A DNA stretch of 64,000 nt from an uncultured Hyphomicrobiales bacterium (GTDB taxonomy: Bacteria; Pseudomonadota; Alphaproteobacteria; Rhizobiales; Ancalomicrobiaceae): assembly GCA_903930435.1 (NCBI GenBank), contig CAIYYN010000013.1, positions 26,773 to 90,772 on the forward strand, written 5' to 3'. The notes below the pieces were generated by a model, which made no database searches, was not told the DNA's origin, and saw nothing but the letters and a program-made list of their open reading frames with translations. Each line of letters begins with the position of its first letter. Positions within the stretch are counted from its first letter, which is position 1. Below are positions 48,110 through 57,701 of the stretch, one piece after another. The position numbers and the translations under genes are program-made.

Positions 48110-49267
48110 TCAGGCGACCTTTTTGTGCGGATGGGCCGGCGGCGTGGCAGGCGCGTCGTGCCTAGGCGCGCCACTTTTTAGCTCGCCTGCGTGCGTCAGA
48201 ACGGTGCCAGTGAGAATCTCGTCGTCCCAATCGATTGAAATGACGTTGTCTTTCAGAATCAATTCCAGGAGGTTGAACTGGTTTTTCGAGTAGAGGCTCG
48301 ACGCGTCCTCGGCCAGCAGTGAGGGCACGTTCAGCGGCGCCACAATGGTCACGTGACCGACACGAATGGTTTCGCCGGGCTTTGTCATCTCGCAATTGCC
48401 GCCGCCTTCGGCCGAGAGATCGACGATCACAGAGCCGACCTTCATGCCCGAGACCTGCACCGCGCTGATCAGCTTCGGCGAGGCTTTGCCAGGGATGGCG
48501 GCTGTTGTGATAATGATGTCGGCGGCCTGGATATGTTTGGTCAGGGCGCTGTCGACTTTGGTCTTTTCATCGGGACTCAGTTCACGCGCGTAGCCGCCTT
48601 TGCCTGTTGCATCGACACCCGTGTCGACAAAGGTCGCGCCTAGCGACAGCGCCTGTTCCTTCGTATCCGGGCGGACGTCATAGCCCTCGACGACTGCACC
48701 GAGCCGATGCGCGGTGGCGATCGCCTCAAGCCCAGCGACACCAAGACCCATGACCAACACTTTGGCCGGCCCGATGCCGCCTGCCGCTGTCGTGATCTTT
48801 GGGATGACACGGGCCAGATGTGTCGCGCCAAGCATTACCGCATAATAGCCGGCCAGGGCCGACTGGCTCGATAGCGCGTCCATCGACTGCGCTCGCGTGA
48901 TACGCGGCAGGCGCTCCATGGCGAAGCAGGTGATTTTCTTGGCCAGGAGCCGTTTGACCAATTCGGGTTCATTTGGTTCGTAAATGAAGGAGATAAGCAC
49001 CGCGCCTTCCTGCATCGCATCGATGACGGCGATATCCGGCGGCTGGACGGCAAGCACGACATCGGCCGGACCGACAAGCGTCGCGATGTCATCGATCATG
49101 ATGACGGCCGGGTAATCTGTCGCAACAAGGTCGATGCAATCGGCTGCGCCGGTCTGCATATGCAATTTCCCGCCAAGCTTTTCGAGCCGTTTGGCCACTG
49201 CCGGTACGAGCGCGACACGCCGTTCATGCGGTCGGGTCTCTTTCAGGACGGCGACGTTGACGTACAT
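48110..49267 (-). CDS. pntAA: NAD(P) transhydrogenase subunit alpha, NAD(H)-binding part
   Basis: A 385-residue soluble domain I protein. It opens VAVLKETRPHERRVALVP, has the dinucleotide motif VLVMGLGVAGLEAIATAHRLGA, and KPGETIRVGHVTIVAPLNVPS near the end, all typical of PntA and the related alanine dehydrogenase. It lacks the membrane helices, which are in the next gene. The ATG at 49267 has GGAGAT 5 nt upstream. A stem-loop at 49339-49364 separates it from the dehydrogenase gene before it. Confidence 0.95.
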   Translation of the reverse strand: MYVNVAVLKETRPHERRVALVPAVAKRLEKLGGKLHMQTGAADCIDLVATDYPAVIMIDDIATLVGPADVVLAVQPPDIAVIDAMQEGAVLISFIYEPNEPELVKRLLAKKITCFAMERLPRITRAQSMDALSSQSALAGYYAVMLGATHLARVIPKITTAAGGIGPAKVLVMGLGVAGLEAIATAHRLGAVVEGYDVRPDTKEQALSLGATFVDTGVDATGKGGYARELSPDEKTKVDSALTKHIQAADIIITTAAIPGKASPKLISAVQVSGMKVGSVIVDLSAEGGGNCEMTKPGETIRVGHVTIVAPLNVPSLLAEDASSLYSKNQFNLLELILKDNVISIDWDDEILTGTVLTHAGELKSGAPRHDAPATPPAHPHKKVA

Positions 49268-49338
49268 GCGAGATCTCCAAATGCCGCTCAACCAATTGCT
49301 GATCGGAAGGAACTTTAAAAAGGCATTGCCAAGGGTCC

Positions 49339-49364
49339 GGTTAGATTGCGGGGGCAATCCGACC
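49339..49364 (-). terminator. stem-loop between the SSADH gene and pntAA
   Basis: GGTTAGATTGC and GCAATCCGACC form an 11-bp stem (one mismatch, one G-T pair) with a GGGG loop on the plus strand. It lies downstream of the SSADH stop on the minus strand without an immediate T run, so it may attenuate rather than end transcription. Confidence 0.35.
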
Positions 49365-49455
49365 TGACCCGGGCGGCGGGGAGCTCAAGGCTGCCACCCG
49401 ACGCAACCAGTCTCGCGCGCGTCCTTTGTTCGGGACCGCATATCAGGGGCTTCGG

Positions 49456-50838
49456 TCAGACTGGAGCGCTCATGTCGGCGGTCCGAACCAGCTTCTTGTT
49501 GACGAACTCCTGGATGCCCATGTCGCCGAGTTCGCGGCCATAGCCCGAATTCTTGATACCGCCAAAGGGGAGTTCGGCGTCCGACCAACTGATGTTGTTG
49601 ACGAACATCATGCCGGTTTCGACCGCGCTCGCGACCTTCAATCCGCGCACGACATCCTTGGTGAACACGGAGCCGCCAAGGCCGAAATCCGAGTCATTGG
49701 CCAACGCAATTGCTGCAGCTTCGTCCTTCACCCGGAAGAACATCGCCACCGGTCCGAAGAACTCGTCGCGGAAAGCCGGGTTGTCTGGTTTGACGTCGGT
49801 CAGTATCGTCGGCTGCATGAAGGCGCCTCTCTGGTTGAAGCGCTTGCCGCCGATTATCACCTTCGCTCCATGCGCGACGGCACTATCGACCTGCTTCAGC
49901 AGACCGACCAAGGCGCCTTCGCTCGATAGTGGCCCGAGCGCGGTCTTCTCGTCCAGCGGATCGCCGGGCGTCAATGCCGAAAGAGCCGCCTGGAACTTGT
50001 CAAGGAACTTGTCGGCAATCGCGTCGACGACGATGAAGCGCTTGGCCGCGCAACAGGTCTGACCGGTATTGTACATCCGGCCCCAGACCGCCCATTTGAT
50101 CGTGTGCTCCAGATCGGCATCCTCAAGCACGATGAAAGCGTCGCTGCCGCCGAGTTCCATCGAGGAGATCTTGACGTTCTTGCCGGCGCGGGCCGCGATT
50201 GTCTTTCCAGCGTCGACGCTGCCCGTCAGCGCCACGCCCTTGATGCGCGGATCGTCGATCAGCTTGTTGGACTGGTCATGCGAGATGAAGAGGTTGGTAT
50301 AGAGCCCGGCCGGCGCGCCAGCTTCGGTCAACACTTCCTCGAACAGGATCGCGCATTGCGGCACGTTGGCTGCGTGTTTTACGAGCAGGACGTTGCCCGC
50401 CATCAGATGCGGGCCGGCGACGCGGGCGAGCTGGTAGTAAGGAAAATTCCACGGTTCGACGCAGAAGATGACGCCCATCGGGCTACTCTCCATATGCGCC
50501 TTGCCAACCTTCGGATTGAGCTTGGTAGGGGCGAGAAATGTCTCGGCGTTCTTGGCGTAATAATCCAGAATGTCGGCGCTGAATTGCACTTCGCCGCGCG
50601 CCTCGCTGATGCGCTTGCCCATGTCCAGCGTCATCGCCTTGGCGAAGACGTCGACCTTGGCGCGCATCAACTCGGCTGCCTTATGGATGATTTTGCCGCG
50701 ATCGGTATACGATGTGTGGCGCCAGGTCTCATAACACGTCGCAGCTGTCGCGACGGCCGTCTCAAGATGGGCGTCGGTGATGGTCGGGAAGGTCTTCAAG
50801 ACCTTGCCGTCGAACGGATTGGTGCTTTGATAGGTCAT
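49456..50838 (-). CDS. gabD: NAD(P)-dependent succinate-semialdehyde dehydrogenase
   Basis: A 460-residue aldehyde dehydrogenase-superfamily enzyme. The cofactor loop GVIFCVEPWNFPYYQLAR, the glutamate in SSMELGGSDAF and the catalytic cysteine in NTGQTCCAAKRF are present. The N-terminal motif MTYQSTNPFDGKV and length match the Sad/GabD class of NAD-dependent succinate-semialdehyde dehydrogenases, but other aldehydes are possible. The ATG at 50838 has GAGGAA 7 nt upstream. It is the first gene of the run that continues to pntAA, pntAB, pntB, wrbA, SDR and adhP. The region upstream carries an alcohol dehydrogenase remnant. Confidence 0.92.
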   Translation of the reverse strand: MTYQSTNPFDGKVLKTFPTITDAHLETAVATAATCYETWRHTSYTDRGKIIHKAAELMRAKVDVFAKAMTLDMGKRISEARGEVQFSADILDYYAKNAETFLAPTKLNPKVGKAHMESSPMGVIFCVEPWNFPYYQLARVAGPHLMAGNVLLVKHAANVPQCAILFEEVLTEAGAPAGLYTNLFISHDQSNKLIDDPRIKGVALTGSVDAGKTIAARAGKNVKISSMELGGSDAFIVLEDADLEHTIKWAVWGRMYNTGQTCCAAKRFIVVDAIADKFLDKFQAALSALTPGDPLDEKTALGPLSSEGALVGLLKQVDSAVAHGAKVIIGGKRFNQRGAFMQPTILTDVKPDNPAFRDEFFGPVAMFFRVKDEAAAIALANDSDFGLGGSVFTKDVVRGLKVASAVETGMMFVNNISWSDAELPFGGIKNSGYGRELGDMGIQEFVNKKLVRTADMSAPV

Positions 50839-51242
50839 TGTGCATTCCTCATTTAAAGCTGATGCAGACCCAGACGGACGAAAGCCTGTCGTGTCGCCTC
50901 GATGGTCACCTTGCAGCGCGCGTATCGGCTGCATGAGCAAAGGGAGCTCGTAGGCACCGAGGATGTTGTCGAACGTGAAGCGCCTTGAGATCAGGAGCTT
51001 CTTGTCGGTCGTTCTCGACTGCGGCAAATTGCTTTCGGTGATAACAGTCTGCGAGCATAATATGTGAATAGACGGTACCCTTGGAAACATCGGAAAATAC
51101 TCAGGTGACCAATATAGATCTCAATCTTGAGCAATACACTTGATATAAAAATGCATGACCGTGTGATAACGGAAATTAATTATCGTTTCAGATTCAAAGT
51201 CTTATATGACTGCACACAACACTACTCACATACCATAAATCA
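50839..51242. promoter_or_regulatory. AT-rich interval upstream of SSADH and after hypE
   Basis: These 404 bases hold the alcohol dehydrogenase remnant at the left and about 230 bases of clearly AT-rich DNA at the right. The latter must hold the promoter for the SSADH-pnt run and the 3' end of the hyp operon. It contains CTCAATCTTGAG (51120-51131), a small palindrome with a 2-nt centre. No TTGAT-N4-ATCAA box was found. Confidence 0.5.
50853..51010 (-). pseudogene. C-terminal remnant of a zinc alcohol dehydrogenase, two frameshifts
   Basis: On the minus strand three short reading blocks in different frames line up with one another as the end of a zinc-type alcohol dehydrogenase: DKKLLISRRFTFDNILGAYE, then FAHAADTRAL after a first shift, then VTIEATRQAF and on to a TAA at 50853 after a second shift. 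Intact relatives, from memory, end in LITHRFKLDQILDAYETF, then AHAADTHALKVIIEA. The match crosses both shifts in the right order, so decay of a once-intact gene is likely. The adhP in the next operon is of a different subtype and does not end this way, so it is not a partial copy of that gene. Confidence 0.6.
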
Positions 51243-52292
51243 CTAACAGATTCGCGGTAGCTGCTCTCCGACCAGCCAATCGACGATCCGGCCTCCGCCA
51301 AAGGATGTCGTCATCTGAACGAAGCACTGATCGTCAGCGATCGCGGTCCCGATTTGGGTGGCCTGTCGTCCCAACGGATGCGCGCGCATGATGGTAAGCA
51401 AGAGGTCGGACGCTTCGGGCGCGACGATTGCCACGAGCTTTCCCTCATTTGCGACGTTGAGGGGGTCCAACCCCAAGAGTTCGCATGCCGCCGCGACCTC
51501 CGATCGAACCGGGATTTCCGCCTCGTCCAGAAGAAACCCCACGTGAGACGCTTGTGCGATTTCGTTCATCGTTGTCGCGAGACCGCCCCTGGTCGGGTCA
51601 CGCATCAGCCGCAGAGACGGGCCGGCCACATCGACCATGGCAGCAACGAGATCGTGCAGCGCGGCGCTATCAGACTGAATATCAGTCTCAAAACCGAGAT
51701 TACTGCGCTGCGACATGACCGCGACACCGTGATCGCCGATCGTGCCTGACAGAATGACCGCATCGCCGGGGCGTGCGCGCTCAACCGAAAGGTCAAGACC
51801 CGGAGGCACGATTCCAATCCCGGTCGTTGTAATGAAGACGCCGTCGGCCTTGCCACGCTCAACCACTTTCGTGTCACCGGTGACAATCGAAACGCCGGCT
51901 TCCCGCGCAGCGCGGCCCATGCTGTAGGCAATCCGTTGCAGATCCGCGAGCAGGAATCCTTCCTCGATGATGTAGGACACCGACAGGTAGAGCGGCCGGG
52001 CGCCGGACATCGCTAGGTCGTTGATCGTTCCGTGCACCGCGAGCGAACCGATATCGCCGCCCGGAAAGAAAAGCGGCGAAATCACATAGGCATCCGTCGA
52101 CATGACCATTCGGCCTGCCGGCAAGTCGAATGCAGCCTGGTCGTTACCGCGTTCGAGGATCGGATTGTCGAAAGCGTTGCGAAACACCTCGTCTATCAGC
52201 TGCGCACTCGCACGACCGCCGGCCCCGTGCGAAAGATCGACGCGACCGTGGCGTAGATCAAGTTTGCGCGTACGTAGACGGGGAACATTCAT
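51243..52292 (-). CDS. hypE: hydrogenase maturation protein HypE
   Basis: A 349-residue protein of the PurM-like fold that dehydrates a carboxamide to a thiocyanate on its own C-terminal cysteine, giving the CN ligands of the Ni-Fe site. The C terminus ends PRIC, the required carrier. SHGAGGRASAQLIDEVF is the conserved N-terminal motif, and MSGARPLYLS and MRDPTRGGLAT are ATP-site motifs. The ATG at 52292 overlaps the hypD stop as ATGA; the frame further upstream lies over hypD. It is the last gene of the hydrogenase operon. Confidence 0.97.
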   Translation of the reverse strand: MNVPRLRTRKLDLRHGRVDLSHGAGGRASAQLIDEVFRNAFDNPILERGNDQAAFDLPAGRMVMSTDAYVISPLFFPGGDIGSLAVHGTINDLAMSGARPLYLSVSYIIEEGFLLADLQRIAYSMGRAAREAGVSIVTGDTKVVERGKADGVFITTTGIGIVPPGLDLSVERARPGDAVILSGTIGDHGVAVMSQRSNLGFETDIQSDSAALHDLVAAMVDVAGPSLRLMRDPTRGGLATTMNEIAQASHVGFLLDEAEIPVRSEVAAACELLGLDPLNVANEGKLVAIVAPEASDLLLTIMRAHPLGRQATQIGTAIADDQCFVQMTTSFGGGRIVDWLVGEQLPRIC

Positions 52293-53458
52293 GACGCGGC
52301 CGCCGGTTCGCCAGCGGTGTGCACTCCGGCCGACGCTTTGGCCCGAAACCGGCCGTATGTCCAATGGGCGGCGCAGGCGCCTTCCGGGGAGACCATGCAT
52401 GAGCCCATCGGCGTCTCGGGCGAGCACAGCGTGCCGAACAACTTGCAATCCGCCGGTTTGGTCAGGCCGCGCAGCACATCCCCGCATTCGCAGGCGGGAT
52501 TGTCCGCCGCGTCTATGGTCTCCACTCCAAATCGCCGCTCGGCATCGAGATCGCCGTAGGCGTCGCGCAGCTGCAGGGCACTGGCCTTGAGACGTCCAAG
52601 CCCGCGCCATTCGAAGGAGTCGCGCAGATCGAAGACCTCGGACATGGCTGTTTGAGCGATGGTGTTGCCGCCCTCGGTCACACAGCGGGTATACTGGTTC
52701 TCCACACTGTGTCGGCCGTTGTTGACCTGGCGCACCAGCATCAGGATCGCCTGCACGACATCGAGCGGCTCGAATCCGGCGATGACGACGGGCTTTTCGA
52801 ACTCCTCAGCGAAGCCATCGTAGGGCTTCGTTCCGATCACTGTACTCACATGGGCCGGGCCGACGAAGCCGTCGAGGCGGACAGATCCCTGATCCGGGAT
52901 GCTGGGCGCGTCGAGGACCGCCCGGATTGCTGGTGGCGTCAGGACATGATTGCAGAAAACAGTGAAATTCGTGAGCTGCTTCTTCCGCGCGAGCTGGATG
53001 GCGATCGCTGTCGGCGGTGTCGTGGTCTCGAACCCGATGGCAAAAAACACCACTTCCCGATCGGGTTCAGCTTCGGCGATTCGGATCGCATCGAGCGTCG
53101 AATAGACCATGCGGATGTCGGCACCCGCCGCACGGGCCTTCATTAGGCTGCTGCCGCCGGACGCCGGTACGCGCATCAGGTCGGCATAGGTCAGCAGGGT
53201 GACCTCCGGCCGCATCGCCAGTCGGATGGCATCGTCGATGCGTCCGATCGGTAAAACGCAGACCGGGCAGCCTGGCCCATGAATCATCTGCACATTGGCT
53301 GGCAGCAAATCTTCGATCCCATAGCGTGAGATCGCGTGCGTGTGGCCGCCACAGAATTCCATGAAATGATAAGACCGATCCTGGCGCGCTTCGCGGGCGA
53401 TTGTGTCAGCGATCGCCCGGGCGAGTTTGCCGTCACGATATTCGTCGATATGCTTCAT
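52289..53458 (-). CDS. hypD: hydrogenase maturation protein HypD
   Basis: A 389-residue [4Fe-4S] scaffold that, with HypC, assembles Fe(CN)2CO. Conserved motifs are FCGGHTHAISRYG near the N terminus, GPGCPVCVLP, and the C-terminal cysteines in CECGDVLRG and PADCKLFGTLCSPE. Length is typical. It overlaps hypC and hypE by 4 nt at either end. Confidence 0.97.
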   Translation of the reverse strand: MKHIDEYRDGKLARAIADTIAREARQDRSYHFMEFCGGHTHAISRYGIEDLLPANVQMIHGPGCPVCVLPIGRIDDAIRLAMRPEVTLLTYADLMRVPASGGSSLMKARAAGADIRMVYSTLDAIRIAEAEPDREVVFFAIGFETTTPPTAIAIQLARKKQLTNFTVFCNHVLTPPAIRAVLDAPSIPDQGSVRLDGFVGPAHVSTVIGTKPYDGFAEEFEKPVVIAGFEPLDVVQAILMLVRQVNNGRHSVENQYTRCVTEGGNTIAQTAMSEVFDLRDSFEWRGLGRLKASALQLRDAYGDLDAERRFGVETIDAADNPACECGDVLRGLTKPADCKLFGTLCSPETPMGSCMVSPEGACAAHWTYGRFRAKASAGVHTAGEPAAAS

Positions 53459-53718
53459 GCTCGACGCTCCTCAAACACCAAGTCGTCTTGAAAATCCGCC
53501 TCAAGTGCTGCTGCCGCGCGCATGGCTTGAAGCGTGCGCTCGGCCTCATCCGGGTCGAGGCGGGTCAGTGCGTAGCCAACGTGAATGAGCAGGTAGTCGC
53601 CAACCCGAACATGTTCGACGAGCGCGATGGACACGATCTTGGAGACTCCGCCGAGCATGACGCGGGCCATGTCGTTACCCACGAGTTCTTCAACCTGGAT
53701 TGGGATGGCAAGACACAT
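53455..53718 (-). CDS. hypC: hydrogenase maturation chaperone HypC
   Basis: An 87-residue HypC/HupF chaperone. It opens MCLAIP with the invariant Cys2, which with HypD holds the Fe(CN)2CO unit and then delivers it to HoxH. VGDYLLIHVGYALTRLD is the rest of the family signature. GAGGAT lies 8 nt before the ATG, inside the end of hypF. It overlaps hypD by 4 nt. No second hypC-like gene for hoxH is visible. Confidence 0.96.
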   Translation of the reverse strand: MCLAIPIQVEELVGNDMARVMLGGVSKIVSIALVEHVRVGDYLLIHVGYALTRLDPDEAERTLQAMRAAAALEADFQDDLVFEERRA

Positions 53719-53721
53719 GGT

Positions 53722-56004
53722 TTAGATCCTCAATTCGGGCTGGCACGATCGTCCAACCGACAGCAGGGCTCGCGCCATGGCGGCCTGGCCAAGGGACAAA
53801 CCACCGTCATTGGCGGGTGCGGCGCGCGGCAGCCACGGAACCAGACCACGCTCGCGTAATTTTGCGGCCAGCCGATCAGCCAGCACCGCGTTCATCATGC
53901 ATCCGCCGGACAGCACCACCTGGGTCCGCTCGGTCGTGTCGGCGGTCTGGTCGATCCACTCCACGAGACCTTCGACCAGCGTGCCGTGAAACAAGTCCGC
54001 GCCATCGGGCGTCGTCAGTCCCGGCTCAAGCAATGCGGCCAGCAATGGCGAGAAATCCAGAACGCCTTCACGGATGGCATAGCCGTTGGTGAGACACCTC
54101 GGCCGCGTGACGAGGGCCTCCAGTTGCATCGCGGCCTGTCCTTCGTAGCTCTGTACCGTGTTCAGGCCCAAGAGAGCCGACGCCGCATCGAACAGGCGAC
54201 CCATACTGGAAGTGGTCGGGAGCTTCGGGTTGGCGGTGATCAGCATTGCCAGTCTCCCGGCCAGCAACTGATCGGGGAAACGACGTGCCGCTTCGTCCGC
54301 GCGACCCAATACGGTCAGCGCGGCGACACCCATCCGCCAGGGGGTGCGGGCAGCGCGATCACCTCCGGGAAATGGCAGAGGTCTGAGGTGGCCGACGCGC
54401 CGCCAAGCCACGCCGTCAGACAGCATCAACTCGCCACCCCAGGCGCTGCCGTCATCGCCCATCCCATGGCCGTCGAGGGCAACTCCGATGAGCGGTCCGG
54501 AAAGACGGTGTTCCGCCACCACGGCCGCCAGATGCGCCGCATGATGCTGGACGCGCACCACCGGCAGTCCAAGGGAGCCGGCAAAAGCAGTCGAGTGATA
54601 GTCCGGGTGAAGATCGCAGGCGACGGCCTCCGGCTTTACGTCGAGCATCGAGACCATGCGCCGCACCGTCTCCTCATAGGATCGACGTGTCCGCACAGTC
54701 GATAGATCACCCAAATGCTGCGAGAGAAAGGCTTCCCTGCCTCGGGTGACGCAGACCGTCGCTTTCAGATGCGCTCCGACTGCAATGACGTCTGGTCCGT
54801 CTGACCCGAGGTCGATCGGTTCCGGCACGACCCCGCGTGCACGCCGGATGTAGGCAGGCGCACCGTCTATGATCGTGCAAACGGTATCGTCCATACGTTC
54901 GACGATCTGGCGGTCATGGCTGACGATGAGGTCGGCGATCCCGGCGAGGTTCGCACGGGCGTCCTGCTCGTCGATGATGAGTGGATCTCCCGACACATTG
55001 GCGCTGGTGGCAATGAGTATGAACGGACGCGCCTGCACGCGTTCTTGCGAGGAGCCCGTCGCGGCGTTGAGTGCTCGAAAGAGCAAATGGTCCGTCGGCG
55101 TGTGAGCCAGTATCACGCCGATCCGATCAAGCCCTGGAGCGACAAAGGCCATCAGCCCATCGGTGGAACGGATGAGGACGATCGGCCTGGCGGGTGAGTC
55201 CAGCATGGCTTGTTCCGCGACCGTCGGCGCCGCGATATCCGCAACTGACGCGATATCGGCAATCATGACGGCAAAAGGCTTTTCAGGCCGATGTTTTCGG
55301 CGGCGCAATTCGGCAACGGCCGTCTCGTTGCGGGCATCGCTGAGAAGATGAAAGCCGCCGATCCCCTTCAGTGCAATGATCTGTCCGCGTATCAACGCGG
55401 CGGCGATGGCGTCGATCGACTGATCAAGGCGCGGACCGCACGTTGGGCAGGCAATCCCCTCGGCGTGAAAACGGCGGTTCGTCTGATCCGAATAGTCGGC
55501 GGCGCAGGCGTCACAGGGCGGAAATCTCGCCATGGACGTATTCGCGCTATCGTAAGGTAGTCGATGCGTCATGGAGGCACGTGGCCCGCACTGCGTACAG
55601 TTGACGAAGGGGTAGAGGTAGAACCGGCTTGCGGGATCAAGCATGTCTTCGAGACATGCAGCGCAGGTCGCCACGTCAGGTCCGATCCGGGTCTGCGCGG
55701 CGGTGGCCGCGAGGCTCGGGCGGATGGCAAAGCCCGCTCGGCCAAGGGCCGGCACACGATCCGTTTCGACGCTCTCTATGCGGGCAAGCGGCGGCGGTGA
55801 GCGCAGCATCGCGGCCAGAAACACATCCAGTGCTTCCCCCTCGACCTCGGCGAGAACGCCGTCTCCGTCGTTCAGCACAAAACCTGAAAGACCGTTGCGC
55901 GTCGCCAGTCCATAGACGAAAGGGCGAAATCCGACACCCTGAACCGCGCCTCTGACGCGGATGCGCAAGCGGTCGTGCGGCAACGTGGGAACCATCATCG
56001 TCAA
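53722..56004 (-). CDS. hypF: carbamoyltransferase HypF
   Basis: A 760-residue enzyme that makes carbamoyl-adenylate from carbamoyl phosphate and passes the group to HypE. An acylphosphatase domain ([16 protein letters not shown]) comes first, then a double zinc-finger part ([29 protein letters not shown]), a YrdC-like domain near 200-370, and a Kae1-like C-terminal part with [11 protein letters not shown]. All expected parts are there. The start at 56004 is a TTG with AAGGA 8 nt upstream and an ATGA-type overlap with hypB; ATGs at 55998 and 55995 are alternatives. Confidence 0.96.
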   Translation of the reverse strand: MTMMVPTLPHDRLRIRVRGAVQGVGFRPFVYGLATRNGLSGFVLNDGDGVLAEVEGEALDVFLAAMLRSPPPLARIESVETDRVPALGRAGFAIRPSLAATAAQTRIGPDVATCAACLEDMLDPASRFYLYPFVNCTQCGPRASMTHRLPYDSANTSMARFPPCDACAADYSDQTNRRFHAEGIACPTCGPRLDQSIDAIAAALIRGQIIALKGIGGFHLLSDARNETAVAELRRRKHRPEKPFAVMIADIASVADIAAPTVAEQAMLDSPARPIVLIRSTDGLMAFVAPGLDRIGVILAHTPTDHLLFRALNAATGSSQERVQARPFILIATSANVSGDPLIIDEQDARANLAGIADLIVSHDRQIVERMDDTVCTIIDGAPAYIRRARGVVPEPIDLGSDGPDVIAVGAHLKATVCVTRGREAFLSQHLGDLSTVRTRRSYEETVRRMVSMLDVKPEAVACDLHPDYHSTAFAGSLGLPVVRVQHHAAHLAAVVAEHRLSGPLIGVALDGHGMGDDGSAWGGELMLSDGVAWRRVGHLRPLPFPGGDRAARTPWRMGVAALTVLGRADEAARRFPDQLLAGRLAMLITANPKLPTTSSMGRLFDAASALLGLNTVQSYEGQAAMQLEALVTRPRCLTNGYAIREGVLDFSPLLAALLEPGLTTPDGADLFHGTLVEGLVEWIDQTADTTERTQVVLSGGCMMNAVLADRLAAKLRERGLVPWLPRAAPANDGGLSLGQAAMARALLSVGRSCQPELRI

Positions 56005-56957
56005 GAGCAGCGTCCTTCAATGCCGTGTCGTCCGGTCGCGATCGGCTCGACTGAATTCAGCGAGACGGACACCCGTCGCGTCATCCAGTCATAGAAGGCC
56101 GGCAAACCTTGGCCGGTGCGCGTCGACAGCGTCAGGATCTCGATCTCCGGATTGACACGCAGCGCCGCGGCAACGCAGGCTCCCATGTCGAAATCGAGAT
56201 ATGGCAGCAAATCGATCTTGGTCAGCAGCATCAGGTCAGCGGCGGCAAACATGTCCGGATATTTGAGCGGCTTATCCTCGCCCTCGGTCACCGACAGCAC
56301 GACCACCTTATGTGCCTCACCCAAGTCGAACGCGGCGGGACAGACGAGATTGCCGACGTTTTCGATGAACAGCAGGCCGCCGGATTGCAGCGGCAATCGG
56401 TCCAGCGCGTGGCCGACCATGTGGGCATCGAGATGACAGCCCTTGCCCGTATTGACCTGAATTGCTGGAGCACCGGTCGCACGTATCCGGTCTGCATCGC
56501 GCGAGGTCTGCTGGTCGCCCTCAATGACGGCGATTGGCCAACGGTCGGCGAGATCAGTAATGGTCCGGACCAGAAGCGACGTCTTGCCCGAGCCGGGGCT
56601 TGAGACGAAGTTGAGCGTGAGGACGCCGAGATCGGCGAACACACGGCGATTGTCGGCAGCGAACATGTCGTTGTGAGCCAGAATATCGCGCTCGATGCGG
56701 ATGGCGCGCGTCTGGCTCATGCCGGGGACGTGGACACCGGCGGGGCCCTTGTCGAAGTCAAGCAGATCATCATCATGCGCATGTGAATGAGTGTGCGAAT
56801 GGCTGTGGTCGTGCCCATTGCCCGCTTGGGGAACAAGTGATTGGTCAGTCGCATGTTTGTCGTCGTCACGATAGCTATGGTTATGGCCATGCGATTCAGG
56901 TGGATCGCTTGCTTTCATCTCAATGCTGCCCGTCCCGCAGCCACATAAGGTACACAT
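56001..56957 (-). CDS. hypB: hydrogenase nickel incorporation GTPase HypB
   Basis: A 318-residue SIMIBI GTPase that delivers nickel with HypA. It begins MCTLCGCG, the N-terminal high-affinity nickel motif. A histidine-rich stretch follows (residues about 22-62, many HS and HD pairs), which can store nickel. The P loop is [11 protein letters not shown] near 120, and LTKIDLLPY is the base-specificity motif. The long His tract is typical of rhizobial HypB. It overlaps hypA by 1 nt and hypF by 4 nt. Confidence 0.97.
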   Translation of the reverse strand: MCTLCGCGTGSIEMKASDPPESHGHNHSYRDDDKHATDQSLVPQAGNGHDHSHSHTHSHAHDDDLLDFDKGPAGVHVPGMSQTRAIRIERDILAHNDMFAADNRRVFADLGVLTLNFVSSPGSGKTSLLVRTITDLADRWPIAVIEGDQQTSRDADRIRATGAPAIQVNTGKGCHLDAHMVGHALDRLPLQSGGLLFIENVGNLVCPAAFDLGEAHKVVVLSVTEGEDKPLKYPDMFAAADLMLLTKIDLLPYLDFDMGACVAAALRVNPEIEILTLSTRTGQGLPAFYDWMTRRVSVSLNSVEPIATGRHGIEGRCS

Positions 56958-57295
56958 CAGTCAACCTCCAGTTCAGCCACTTTCAGATCGTCGCCAGCTG
57001 TCATTCGCACCTGCGACCCGCAGAAAGGGCAGGGCTCGAACCGGTCGTCCAGCGGGACGGTCCGGTCGCATTGGTCGCACCAGCCCGCGCCAGGGACCAT
57101 TTGAATAAGCAATTCCGCCCCCTCGGCGATCGTGCCGGCGGTAATGGCATCGAAGCAAAACCGCAGCGCCTCGGGTTCGGCATGACCGAGCTTGCCGACC
57201 CTGAGGCGGATCGTCCGCACCCGCGAAAAGGTCTGCCGGCGGCGCTCGTCTTCGATCAGGCCGACGACACTTTCAATGAGTGACATCTCATGCAT
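56957..57295 (-). CDS. hypA: hydrogenase nickel incorporation protein HypA
   Basis: A 112-residue nickel metallochaperone. The N terminus [11 protein letters not shown] has the His2 nickel site. The zinc domain is [21 protein letters not shown], with two CxxC pairs. Length is typical (113-118). It overlaps the receiver gene by 8 nt and hypB by 1 nt. HypA and HypB load nickel into the HoxH precursor before the protease cut. Confidence 0.97.
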   Translation of the reverse strand: MHEMSLIESVVGLIEDERRRQTFSRVRTIRLRVGKLGHAEPEALRFCFDAITAGTIAEGAELLIQMVPGAGWCDQCDRTVPLDDRFEPCPFCGSQVRMTAGDDLKVAELEVD

Positions 57296-57701
57296 CGCCG
57301 CCTGCCACTTCGGTTGCGTAAAGCCGGGTCTTCAGCGTCCGGATCACGACTTTCGTGTCGAGTGGCTTCAGGAAGATGCCGGAAATACCGAGTTCATGCA
57401 GTCCAACGGATCCCATCAGAGCTTCGGCTGCCGTGCTGATGATGTAGCAGGCAAGCGTGCTTCCGCTGGCATGGAGCCGCTCCGTGATCGTTGGCCCGGA
57501 ATGGGTTGTCCCGGCGATCGGGTCGAAGAGAACCGCATCTATTTTGCAGCGCTTGATCGTGCGCTCCCCTTCGAGGTCGTTGGCGGCTTCCGCAACGGAG
57601 AAACCGGCGCCCTCAAGCGCGATATGCAGAGCCGCGCGCGCATGGGCATCGTCGTCGATGATCAGGATCGTCCGTCGGCTATCGCAAAGCCCGATGTTCA
57701 T
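57288..57701 (-). CDS. stand-alone response-regulator receiver protein in the hydrogenase operon
   Basis: A 137-residue protein that is a receiver domain only. The acidic pocket DDD is at residues 16-18, the phosphoacceptor Asp60 in VLFDPIAG, the switch Ser89/Thr90 in IIST and Lys112 in FLKPLD. So all five functional positions are kept and phosphorylation is likely. There is no DNA-binding or enzymatic output part and no histidine kinase gene nearby. The ATG at 57701 has GGAGG 8 nt upstream and overlaps the protease gene as ATGA; its end overlaps hypA by 8 nt. Such overlaps on both sides mean it is translated together with the maturation genes. What it regulates, or whether it acts through protein contact, is unknown. 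Confidence 0.9.
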   Translation of the reverse strand: MNIGLCDSRRTILIIDDDAHARAALHIALEGAGFSVAEAANDLEGERTIKRCKIDAVLFDPIAGTTHSGPTITERLHASGSTLACYIISTAAEALMGSVGLHELGISGIFLKPLDTKVVIRTLKTRLYATEVAGGDA

